Positions 1 to 5,522 of a DNA stretch of 5,522 bases are shown here, one piece after another. A model generated the notes under the pieces. It saw only the letters and a program-made list of their open reading frames with translations. It was not told where the DNA came from and did not search any database. Position 1 is the stretch's first letter; the number at the start of each line of letters is the position of its first letter. Where the stretch lies: contig CAIYTL010000118.1 in NCBI GenBank assembly GCA_903929105.1, positions 1 through 5,522 on the forward strand, in the 5' to 3' direction. Source of the DNA: an uncultured Micrococcales bacterium. GTDB lineage: Bacteria; Actinomycetota; Actinomycetes; Actinomycetales; Microbacteriaceae. The position numbers were made by a program, and so were the translations under genes.

Positions 1-1
1 C

Positions 2-2782
2 AACAGCGCAACTGTCAACCCGATGACCTATGACGCAGCTTCGCTCTCATTCGATTTTGTGCCCACTTCGAGCAAGGTTTATTTCACCTACACATTTGCT
101 TCAGATGAATACCTCGAATGGGTGAATCTGTTCAACGACGTTTTTGCTTTCTATGTGAACGGCACAAACTGTGCAACTGTGCCTAACCCAGCTGGCGGCA
201 GCACCTTGCCAGTGAGCATTGACAGCATCAACAGCGCAGTAAACACAAATCTCTTTCGCGACAACGCTTTTTCGAATCCTCCAGCGAATCCTCTAAATAT
301 CGAATATGACGGCTTGAGCGTTGAAATGATTTGCTCGGCAAACGTAAACCCTGGCGTCACTAACCACATGAAGCTTGCAATTGCTGACACCAGCGACGGC
401 ATTCTTGACACTGCGGTGATGATCAAGGCTCAAAGTCTGTCAACTACACCACCAGAGTCTTGCAACAACGGTGTTGATGACAACAATGACGGCAAAGTTG
501 ACATGGATGACAACATTTGCAAGACCACAACCACACCAGCCCCGGTTGGCCAAAGCGGCGTCGGAGGCACTACATCAGCGCCGCTTCCGTTGCCACCAGT
601 AGCCATTACCCCGGTGGCTTATTCTGGCGCACCAGCCTTTACCGGCAACGAGGGCACCCCGATTTTGCTAGACCCAGCCGCATTGGGCTGGAAGCTTGCT
701 AAAGGCACCTACAGCACAACTTGGTCAGTTACCGGCATCAACGGCACCAGCGCAACCTGCGAAATTTCTCCGAGTGGTCCACAGCAAATCAACCCCGATG
801 GCTCAGCAAAGCTCACCTATGCCGTGTGCCCGAAAGATGGCGAATACGTAGCGCACATTTGGGGTTGGGAATGCAGCAACGCTAACTGCGGCAGCAGTGA
901 TGATTATGACGTTGACTTCTTTGTTCACAATGCGCCACCAACATCAAACATCACCGAGCCGAGTTCTAGCGGCTCTGCCACCGTGGTCGCAGACTCGCCG
1001 GTTACATTGACTGCTGCCGTTGCTGACCCGGGCGATGACCCAGTGACCTGCACGGTGACTTGGGGCGACTCAACCACGGGTTCAGCAACCTATGACCCAA
1101 CAACTCAAACCTGTTCAGCTCAAAACACCTATGCGGCGCCAATTGCGCAGGGCATTGGCGCCGCTGCGGCAGATCAGGTAGTCGCAACCATTAGCGCTAC
1201 CGATAGTCAAGGTGCAACATCAGCTTCGGCGATTGTCCTCACGATCGCCGCCGCCGGCAACCCAAGCCTTGCTGCACAAAACTTGAGTTTCAACGTGGCC
1301 CCGCCGTCTTTCGCAAACTACGGCGACAGTTTCACTATCGATGCTGTCAGCGACTCGAGCCTGCCGGTGACCATTGCTGCCGACGGCGGTTGCACGCTGC
1401 TTGACGCAACGGTGACCATGACCAGCGGCACCGTCGACTGCCAAATCTATGTTGACCAACCTGGCGATTCAACCTTTGATGCTGCACCTCAACTCAGCGC
1501 CACAGTTTACGCAGCGCCGGCGCCGCTAACCGTCGAAGCAGATTACGCGAGCAAAGTTTGGGGCGACTCCGACCCGGGTTTGGGCTACCAAGTAACCAGC
1601 GGAGCATTGTTGAGCGGCGACTCGCTAACCGGCGAGATTAATCGTGAGGTTGGCGAATATCTGGGTTCATACCTCATCGGCCAAGGCACTCTCGATGCTG
1701 GCTCGAACTATGCAATCAACTTTGTCGGCAACTGGTTCGACATCACAGGTTATGCGCCTTATGTCACTCTCGACCCGCAAGACTTTACAGTGGCCGCAGG
1801 CGATGCCATCACCTTGCAAGCGGCGGGTGACGCGAGCCCGTCGGCGGGCATCCGTTGGCAAAAAATGGCAAGCGTTGGCTCATTCAGTGACATTGTGGGC
1901 GAAACAGGCGACAGCTTCTTGCCACCAACCACAGCTGCCGACGACGCAGCCGTCTATCGAGCCGTGTTTAGCAATGGTCTCGGCGAGGCTATTAGCGGTT
2001 ATGCCACAGTCACTGTGGTGTCGATCGACAGCGTTTCGCCTTTGAGTGTTTCGCAAGGCCAATCGGTGACTATCACCGGCACGGGCCTTAGCAACATTGA
2101 AACCGTGAGATTTGCTGGGGCGCAAACCAATGCCATTACCAGCGCCACTGCAAATAGCTTGACTGTTAATGTGCCAATAAAAGCTCGAACTGGCCAGCTG
2201 ACAGTGATTCAAGCCGGGGTTTCGGCAACCTCGAGCCAGTCGCTCGTAGTCACCAAGCCGACTCCCGCTCCAAAAGTCACCAGCCTTTGGCCAAGATCTG
2301 CTCAAGCTGGCGCAACAGTGACAATCAGCGGCACAAACCTAACCGGCACAACGGCGGTGAATTTTGGCACGACTGCAGCCCACTTTGCATTAGTTTCGTC
2401 GACCCGCCTTTTGGTAGTTGTGCCTTTTGCTGCCAAGAATGGACCGATTTCTGTCACTAACCCGGCAGGCAACGCCGCAACCGCAGATTTCACCCTTCGC
2501 TCGGGCACCATGACGCCCAAGGTCGGTGCGGTGCATTTGGTTTCGGTTAGCCCATTCTCGTCGGCAACTTTGCTACTCACCGGTTTGCACATCGGCTCTG
2601 CGACAAGCATCAAAATCAACAATGTTTCTCTCGCCTTCACACCATTGACGGCCGAGAAAGTGCTCATAACTGTTCCTATCAGCACCCCAAACATTGCATC
2701 AACGATTGCACCTGTTATCGTGTTCAATGGTGTGTCTACCAGCCAAAATCCGAAACGGATGAAGGTGCTCGATTGGAAATAA
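2..2782 (+). CDS. Large secreted multi-domain surface protein (choice-of-anchor L, PKD, MBG, Ig, TIG), 5' truncated
   Basis: The frame is open to the left edge, so the true start and any signal peptide lie outside; the first internal ATG is at 23. Residues are counted from that Met. Residues 1-139 match the choice-of-anchor L pattern: FASDEY, NDVFAFYVNG, then KLAIADTSDGI. Residues 147-166 form a Cys-bracketed Asp-rich loop (C147, D152, D153, D156, G157, D160, C166) resembling calcium-binding DxDG loops. A Pro/Thr-rich linker follows (about 167-200), then a Cys-containing beta region (about 200-303) and a PKD-like domain (about 304-409, core TWGDST). After these come an Ig-like domain (about 413-497), an MBG domain (about 498-576, KVWGDSDP and GTLDAGSNYAI), an Ig-like domain (about 577-666, IRWQK and YRAVFSN) and three TIG/IPT repeats (about 667-919). 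The role is probably extracellular binding or adhesion; this is inference, as no catalytic module is visible. No LPXTG motif, terminal helix or other C-terminal anchor is present. The stop overlaps the start of the next gene. Confidence 0.88.
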   Translation, partial: NSATVNPMTYDAASLSFDFVPTSSKVYFTYTFASDEYLEWVNLFNDVFAFYVNGTNCATVPNPAGGSTLPVSIDSINSAVNTNLFRDNAFSNPPANPLNIEYDGLSVEMICSANVNPGVTNHMKLAIADTSDGILDTAVMIKAQSLSTTPPESCNNGVDDNNDGKVDMDDNICKTTTTPAPVGQSGVGGTTSAPLPLPPVAITPVAYSGAPAFTGNEGTPILLDPAALGWKLAKGTYSTTWSVTGINGTSATCEISPSGPQQINPDGSAKLTYAVCPKDGEYVAHIWGWECSNANCGSSDDYDVDFFVHNAPPTSNITEPSSSGSATVVADSPVTLTAAVADPGDDPVTCTVTWGDSTTGSATYDPTTQTCSAQNTYAAPIAQGIGAAAADQVVATISATDSQGATSASAIVLTIAAAGNPSLAAQNLSFNVAPPSFANYGDSFTIDAVSDSSLPVTIAADGGCTLLDATVTMTSGTVDCQIYVDQPGDSTFDAAPQLSATVYAAPAPLTVEADYASKVWGDSDPGLGYQVTSGALLSGDSLTGEINREVGEYLGSYLIGQGTLDAGSNYAINFVGNWFDITGYAPYVTLDPQDFTVAAGDAITLQAAGDASPSAGIRWQKMASVGSFSDIVGETGDSFLPPTTAADDAAVYRAVFSNGLGEAISGYATVTVVSIDSVSPLSVSQGQSVTITGTGLSNIETVRFAGAQTNAITSATANSLTVNVPIKARTGQLTVIQAGVSATSSQSLVVTKPTPAPKVTSLWPRSAQAGATVTISGTNLTGTTAVNFGTTAAHFALVSSTRLLVVVPFAAKNGPISVTNPAGNAATADFTLRSGTMTPKVGAVHLVSVSPFSSATLLLTGLHIGSATSIKINNVSLAFTPLTAEKVLITVPISTPNIASTIAPVIVFNGVSTSQNPKRMKVLDWK
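461..520 (+). other. Cys-bracketed calcium-loop-like motif and boundary of the N-terminal domain
   Basis: This segment encodes residues 147-166 of the surface protein. It has a Cys at each end and six Asp between them, in the spacing C-x2-G-x-D-D-x2-D-G-x-V-D. Such Cys-flanked DxDG loops are common in bacterial surface proteins between a globular domain and a linker, and they usually bind calcium. Here it sits just after the choice-of-anchor L domain and before a Pro/Thr-rich linker. Calcium binding and a disulfide between C147 and C166 are inferred. Confidence 0.55.
1133..1164. repeat. Perfect 11-bp inverted repeat with 10-nt loop inside the surface protein gene
   Basis: The arm GCGGCGCCAAT (1133-1143) is the exact reverse complement of ATTGGCGCCGC (1154-1164), with ten bases between. 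Each arm contains the palindrome GGCGCC. The mRNA could fold into a stable GC-rich hairpin here. It encodes an Ala/Gly-rich loop of the PKD-like domain (around residues 371-381). No T-tract follows, and the frame continues for another 1.6 kb, so it is not an intrinsic terminator for the gene. Confidence 0.75.
2021..2779 (+). repeat. Three tandem TIG/IPT protein repeats, period about 84 residues
   Basis: The C-terminal third of the surface protein consists of three related beta-sandwich repeats. Aligned core motifs are VTITGTGLS (682-690), VTISGTNLT (766-774) and LLLTGLHIG (850-858). Their central Gly residues, G686, G770 and G854, are exactly 84 residues apart. A leading VSP or LWP motif (P673, P757, P844) and a later VP pair (P718, P801, P885) recur with nearly the same period. 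The third copy is the most diverged. TIG/IPT domains are immunoglobulin-like modules found in surface and adhesive proteins; here they form the extreme C-terminus. Confidence 0.75.
2761..2765 (+). promoter_or_regulatory. Shine-Dalgarno site (GAAGG) supporting a TTG start
   Basis: GAAGG lies seven bases before the TTG at 2773, within the final codons of the surface protein gene. No in-frame ATG or GTG is seen for at least 90 bases upstream, and the first in-frame internal ATG would cut into the membrane helix. The site therefore decides the TTG start and indicates translation coupled to the upstream gene. Confidence 0.6.
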
Positions 2783-3216
2783 GCAATTCGACTGAAGGCA
2801 GTGCAAACCCAAACTCAAAAGGTTTGACCAAAACTCAAAAGTTCATTCTTGGTGTTTTCGGCGTCATGGTGGTTGCGAGTGTGCTGAGTGTCGTCGGTTT
2901 GTCAGTTCTCAACGGGCAACAACACGCCACTGGTTCGACAACCCCCAAGGCAGACTGCACTCGATTGGTGGTGGGTGCAAAACCTTCGTCTGGCGGCCCC
3001 GCTTATACAAAGAGTTATGTCGACAGTGACTTTTATGGTTGCGAGACCTTGGGCATGAAAGAAGATGTGGCCAAAGCGCTTTTGAGTTTTCACAAAGTTC
3101 AAGTGCGAATCGCCTCGCGAGACGGAATCAATTTTCCGCTGACCGCTGACTACAGCGACGCTCGAGTAAACCTTGGCGTCACAAACTCAGTGATCACTTC
3201 TTATAACGTTGGCTAG
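2773..3216 (+). CDS. Single-pass membrane protein with I78-like (protease inhibitor-like) extracytoplasmic domain
   Basis: The product is 147 residues. It has a short polar cytoplasmic head (1-23), one hydrophobic helix (about 24-46, starting FILGVFGVMVV), a Gly/Thr/Ser linker and an outer domain (about 60-147). The helix is preceded by Lys residues and has no lipobox, so it is best read as an uncleaved signal anchor with the C-terminus outside. The outer domain ends with VRIASRDGINFPLTADYSDA (111-130), then R131, N133 and a terminal Val-Gly. This resembles the I78 family pattern of VRV, a short loop, DYxPxRxNV and a C-terminal strand; D126, Y127, R131 and N133 fall at the conserved places. 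I78 proteins inhibit serine proteases such as elastase or subtilisin. Inhibition here is inference from a motif-level match. C62 and C90 could form a disulfide. The gene overlaps the surface protein gene by 10 bases, so the two are likely one operon. The family call is moderately sure; that it is a real gene is quite sure. Confidence 0.72.
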   Translation: MEISNSTEGSANPNSKGLTKTQKFILGVFGVMVVASVLSVVGLSVLNGQQHATGSTTPKADCTRLVVGAKPSSGGPAYTKSYVDSDFYGCETLGMKEDVAKALLSFHKVQVRIASRDGINFPLTADYSDARVNLGVTNSVITSYNVG

Positions 3217-3225
3217 CGCGCGCTA
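3213..3225. other. Convergent gene junction: shared CTAG stop overlap and 12-bp palindrome
   Basis: The two convergent genes overlap in CTAG at 3213-3216; each strand reads TAG from it as its stop codon. Directly overlapping this is the perfect palindrome TAGCGCGCGCTA (3214-3225). The palindrome has no loop and no T-tract follows on either strand, so it is not a classical intrinsic terminator. I see no other terminator between the genes, so the two transcripts probably run into each other for some distance. Confidence 0.7.
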
Positions 3226-4649
3226 CTAAAAATATTGAACGCCCAAGCGTTTAGTGTCACCGATTTGTTCGGTGCAACGGTTTCGAGTTTTGACGTCGCA
3301 AAGTTATAAAGCTTTTGGCTCTTGTTGCCCAGGTGCAGGCTGACTGTTTGCTTTTGTGCGCTCAAGTTAATCGCAATGAATACTTTTGAAGCGCCTTTGA
3401 GTCGAGCAAAAGCTAAGACCTGAGGTGAACCTGATGTAATGGTCACTAGCGAACCGCCATCGGTGCCGGCCCAAAGTGCTTTGTTATCAGCTTTGAGGGC
3501 TACAAGTTTTTTATAGAAGCCTTGCAACGGTGACTTGTAGTTGAAAACAATCGGGTCGTTCTCAAAAAATTGAAGCTGAGTGTTTAGGCCGGTTTCTTGA
3601 CCGTTGTAAAGCAGTGGCATGCCCGGCCACGCAAACGTTAAGGCCGCTAAAGCTCGCTCTTTGTCGCCAAAGAAGTGTTGCACCGTTCCATTCCAGGAGT
3701 TTTCATCATGGTTGGTGAGCATGTTTAGAGCGAAGCTGCCTCGGGGGTAGTTAGAAACATCGTTGTACATTTCGCTCAGCACATCTGATTTTCCGGCTGT
3801 TCCGGCGGCCACGTTCTTCAGCAGGGTTAGGCCGGGCCAGTTGTAGTTCGCTGAGAAAGCAGTGTTCAAAAACTGCAGGTTCGCACTGTCTTCGGCAAGC
3901 ATGAAGAGTGATCTTCCTGTCGTTGCTAGCCCAGCTTTGGCTTGTTCCCAAAAGTCAACCGGAATCATTCCCGCCGCATCTTCACGAAAGCCATCGACGT
4001 TGTAGTTCGTGACCCAAGATTTCATGGCCGCAATCATCGCGTTACGCATTTCGTGGTTGCTGTAGTTAAGTTGAATCACGTCGGTCCAGTCGGTGCCGAG
4101 CGGTGGCTGAAAATTATTGCTGCCGTCTAATAGGTACCAGTCTTTGTGTGCCGTCCAGGGGTTATCCCACGCGGTGTGATTGCCCACCCAGTCCAAAATC
4201 ACGTGCATGCCCAAGGCGTGGGCGCTGTTGATTAGTCGGTGAAGTTGAGTCGAGTCGCCGAATTCAGGGTTGATGCCTAGATAATCCGCGACGGAATATG
4301 GCGAACCCAGCGGGTTTGGCCCGGCGCCCTTGCGGTTTGGTACACCGATCGGATAAATCGGCATTAGCCAAAGAATGCCAACGCCAAGAGTTTTTAGTCG
4401 ACCTAGTTGCGCGGTAACACCATCAAAGTTGTGTGAGGGGCTGAACTGCCGAACGTTTACTTCATAAAGCGTGGCTGGCCCCGCCCAGCTAGGAGTGTTT
4501 TGCCCTGGGGCGGCGGCGCTCGCCATCGAGGTCGAAGTCGGCGCTGCTAAAAACCCTTGGCCGCCAACAAATAGGCCGGCCACCAAGCAAGCTGCAACCA
4601 ACCTTGATCGAGCAGTTTTGAAATCTATGCGCTTGACGTGTGCGTTCAT
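3213..4649 (-). CDS. Secreted alpha-amylase family glycosyl hydrolase (GH13)
   Basis: The 478-residue product should hydrolyse alpha-1,4-glucans such as starch, glycogen or maltodextrins outside the cytoplasm. The N-terminus is a long signal peptide: basic residues up to about 16, a hydrophobic core LVAACLVAGLFVGG (17-30) and probable cleavage after the Ala-rich stretch near 44-47. The (beta/alpha)8 barrel begins at LYEVNVRQFSP (61-71). GH13 region I is DWVGNH (153-158). Region II is GFRED (220-224), with R222 and nucleophile D224. Region III is FMLAED, with acid/base E253. Region IV is NHD (313-315). PGMPLLYNGQE (342-352) follows, typical of the family. The segment between region I and II that would hold domain B is short. 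A C-terminal beta domain spans about 395-478, and no starch-binding module is visible. The start is fixed by a strong ribosome site. Exact specificity (alpha-amylase, maltogenic or related) cannot be told from the sequence. It lies 60 bases downstream of a same-strand membrane protein gene. Confidence 0.93.
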   Translation of the reverse strand: MNAHVKRIDFKTARSRLVAACLVAGLFVGGQGFLAAPTSTSMASAAAPGQNTPSWAGPATLYEVNVRQFSPSHNFDGVTAQLGRLKTLGVGILWLMPIYPIGVPNRKGAGPNPLGSPYSVADYLGINPEFGDSTQLHRLINSAHALGMHVILDWVGNHTAWDNPWTAHKDWYLLDGSNNFQPPLGTDWTDVIQLNYSNHEMRNAMIAAMKSWVTNYNVDGFREDAAGMIPVDFWEQAKAGLATTGRSLFMLAEDSANLQFLNTAFSANYNWPGLTLLKNVAAGTAGKSDVLSEMYNDVSNYPRGSFALNMLTNHDENSWNGTVQHFFGDKERALAALTFAWPGMPLLYNGQETGLNTQLQFFENDPIVFNYKSPLQGFYKKLVALKADNKALWAGTDGGSLVTITSGSPQVLAFARLKGASKVFIAINLSAQKQTVSLHLGNKSQKLYNFATSKLETVAPNKSVTLNAWAFNIFSSAR

Positions 4650-4709
4650 CGGGCTAGCTCCTTTGCGACCCCCACCGTTTCAGTTCAAGCTTGTCACAAA
4701 GCGTCGAGT
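4650..4709 (-). other. Intergenic region upstream of the amylase gene, possible regulatory site
   Basis: This is the only gap between genes in the window, 60 bases. Apart from the ribosome site it holds a small dyad, TTGTCACAA (4691-4699 on the plus strand; TTGTGACAA on the coding strand), with 4-base arms around one base and partly extended by GC/GC flanks. It could be an operator half-site, but the match is short. No convincing -35/-10 pair with normal spacing was found, so read-through from the membrane protein gene is as likely as a separate promoter. Confidence 0.3.
4658..4664 (-). promoter_or_regulatory. Strong Shine-Dalgarno site for the amylase gene
   Basis: On the minus strand AAAGGAG lies eight bases before the ATG at 4649. 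It is a close match to the anti-Shine-Dalgarno complement with ideal spacing, so it fixes the amylase start and predicts efficient translation. Confidence 0.85.
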
Positions 4710-5501
4710 TTATGCTGACAGTTTGTCTCGTTTCGTAATCGTCAGCACCAAAACCGACAAGACAATCAACCCTAAGAAAATCAGGCTCACGATGCTAGTT
4801 CCAAGCCCAAGTCCTCCGTCTGCAGGCGCCTGAGCAAGCAGGTCACCAAGGTTTGCTCCAAGGGGCCGCGTCAAAATGTATGCGATCCAAAAGGCCGTAA
4901 TTGTTCCGATGATTTTAAATTGGTTCAGCACGACCACCAGCGCAATCGCAGAGGCAAACACCATCAATGGAATCGAAAACAGCATTGGCGTAGCAAGGTA
5001 GGTTCCCATGCTCTCAGAGAGCTGATCGCCTGCCGAAGTGCCAAGCGAAAATGTGAACAGAATTGCCAGCCAGTAATAGGCCTCGCGCTTGGGAGTATTG
5101 ATGCTCTTCATGGCCAAGGTGCCTTCGCTACGGTACCAAACTGTGAAAGTCGCTGCGAGAAGCACTGCAAACAACAAAGTGGTTTGCCAAAGCTCAACAC
5201 CATAAATATCGTGCAGCGCGTCAGTAATTTGAGTGCCGGCAACGCTAATAACAACAATTGCCGTCCAATAGATCACCGGAATGTATCGCTTCACTAAAAA
5301 TTGCAAAGCCAAAATCAAAAGCAGAACACCGAAAGAAATGGCGCAAACAAATAAAGAAGCGTGGCGGGTCAAAATGTGCAAATCGTGGTGAAAATAAGTC
5401 GTCAAAAAGTCGGCGAAAGTCTCACCCACCGTGGTTGCTAGCACTTTGATAATCCAAAAGAAAGCTGTGACTGCTGGAACTTTCACCAGCAAACTGCGCA
5501 C
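4710..5501 (-). CDS. COG4705-type polytopic membrane protein with four internal repeats
   Basis: The product has 263 residues as drawn and about eight hydrophobic helices (roughly 8-28, 47-70, 77-95, 107-123, 143-160, 171-192, 198-218, 233-256). It resembles the uncharacterised COG4705 family of bacterial membrane-anchored proteins by recalled pattern: KVPAVTAFFWIIKVLATTVG near the start, EAYYWLAILFTFSLGTSAGD and WIAYILTRPLGANLGD later. Four helices carry the same signature, W-x9-G-x4-D, at W16/G26/D31, W79/G89/D94, W144/G154/D159 and W205/G215/D220. The repeat period is 61-65 residues, so the protein looks like four copies of a two-helix unit. Intramembrane Asp residues suggest ion or small-solute handling, but no function can be assigned. 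The start is uncertain. GTG at 5501 lacks a ribosome site, TTG at 5492 has GGAG eight bases before it, and the frame stays open to the right edge, so the N-terminus may lie outside the window. Confidence 0.85.
   Translation of the reverse strand: MRSLLVKVPAVTAFFWIIKVLATTVGETFADFLTTYFHHDLHILTRHASLFVCAISFGVLLLILALQFLVKRYIPVIYWTAIVVISVAGTQITDALHDIYGVELWQTTLLFAVLLAATFTVWYRSEGTLAMKSINTPKREAYYWLAILFTFSLGTSAGDQLSESMGTYLATPMLFSIPLMVFASAIALVVVLNQFKIIGTITAFWIAYILTRPLGANLGDLLAQAPADGGLGLGTSIVSLIFLGLIVLSVLVLTITKRDKLSA
4713..4747. repeat. 7-bp inverted repeat with 21-nt loop at the 3' end of the membrane protein gene
   Basis: TGCTGAC (4713-4719) pairs with GTCAGCA (4741-4747). It covers the last codons of the membrane protein gene, just before its stop at 4710-4712. 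No T-tract follows on the minus strand, so it is a weak candidate for attenuation or mRNA 3'-end stabilisation between the two minus-strand genes rather than a terminator. Confidence 0.35.
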
Positions 5502-5522
5502 TCCAGGGCCGGCGATGTTTAA

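Noticed and set aside
2004..2018. 15-base near-palindrome CCACAGT-C-ACTGTGG in the surface protein gene
   Set aside because: It encodes an ordinary beta strand (ATVTVV) at the end of the Ig-like domain. The single-base centre cannot form a normal hairpin loop, and there is no promoter context for an operator.
1644..2045. Plus-strand open frame of 133 codons in another frame of the surface protein gene
   Set aside because: It overlaps the MBG and Ig-like domains, which are strongly supported; its own translation is low in structure and matches nothing known.
1880..2727. Two adjoining minus-strand open frames of 141 codons each opposite the surface protein gene
   Set aside because: They lie wholly opposite a well-supported coding region with clear domain matches, and their translations show no recognisable domain, signal or plausible start context. 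They are shadow frames.
3189..3198. 10-base palindrome AGTGATCACT near the end of the I78-like gene
   Set aside because: It falls within conserved C-terminal strand codons, and short palindromes of this size are expected by chance.
4713..4747. Inverted repeat read as an intrinsic terminator for the membrane protein gene
   Set aside because: The stem is only seven bases with a 21-base loop and no T-tract follows on the minus strand, so it does not meet the terminator pattern.
4920..5297. Plus-strand open frame of 125 codons opposite the membrane protein gene
   Set aside because: The translation is rich in His, Asn, Gln, Cys and Arg with no domain pattern, as expected from the antisense of a hydrophobic membrane protein gene.
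1..5522. Defence system, mobile element, CRISPR array or new biosynthetic locus
   Set aside because: No nuclease, helicase, transposase, reverse transcriptase or toxin-antitoxin pattern, no regular direct DNA repeats, and no clustered biosynthetic enzymes were seen. All four genes fit known family patterns.

Overview
The window looks like bacterial chromosomal DNA of moderate GC and most likely comes from an actinobacterium. Freshwater or marine Microbacteriaceae-like lineages of moderate GC are one possibility. This is inferred from family content and style: a large secreted beta-sandwich protein with choice-of-anchor L, MBG and TIG modules, an I78-like domain of an actinobacterial flavour, and a COG4705-type membrane protein. 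No rRNA or other taxonomic marker is present. Coding density is very high. The only gap between genes is about 60 bases, and no mobile element, tRNA or CRISPR array was seen.

Left part, plus strand. A long reading frame enters from the left edge and ends at 2782. It encodes the C-terminal 926 residues or so of a secreted, multi-domain surface or adhesin-like protein. In order these are a choice-of-anchor L domain, a cysteine-bracketed Asp-rich calcium-loop motif, a Pro/Thr-rich linker, a PKD-like region, Ig-like domains, an MBG domain, another Ig-like domain and three tandem TIG/IPT repeats. Overlapping its last 10 bases is a small gene (TTG start, 2773-3216) for a single-pass membrane protein whose outer part resembles the I78 protease-inhibitor fold. 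The two are probably co-transcribed and translationally coupled.

Right part, minus strand. A COG4705-type eight-helix membrane protein (4710 to at least 5501) is followed, 60 bases downstream, by a secreted GH13 alpha-amylase family enzyme (4649 to 3213). The amylase has a signal peptide, all the expected catalytic residues and a strong Shine-Dalgarno site. The two may form one transcript, but the amylase could also have its own promoter.

The plus and minus blocks converge and overlap by four bases in a shared CTAG, each strand reading TAG as its stop, inside a GC-rich palindrome. Functionally, the window is mostly an exported or surface toolkit: a surface protein, a membrane-tethered possible inhibitor and an extracellular glucan hydrolase. 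No direct link between the two blocks is visible. I do not see convincing evidence for a wholly new system. The most interesting structure is the fourfold W-x9-G-x4-D repeat in the membrane protein, and the adhesin/I78 gene pair.
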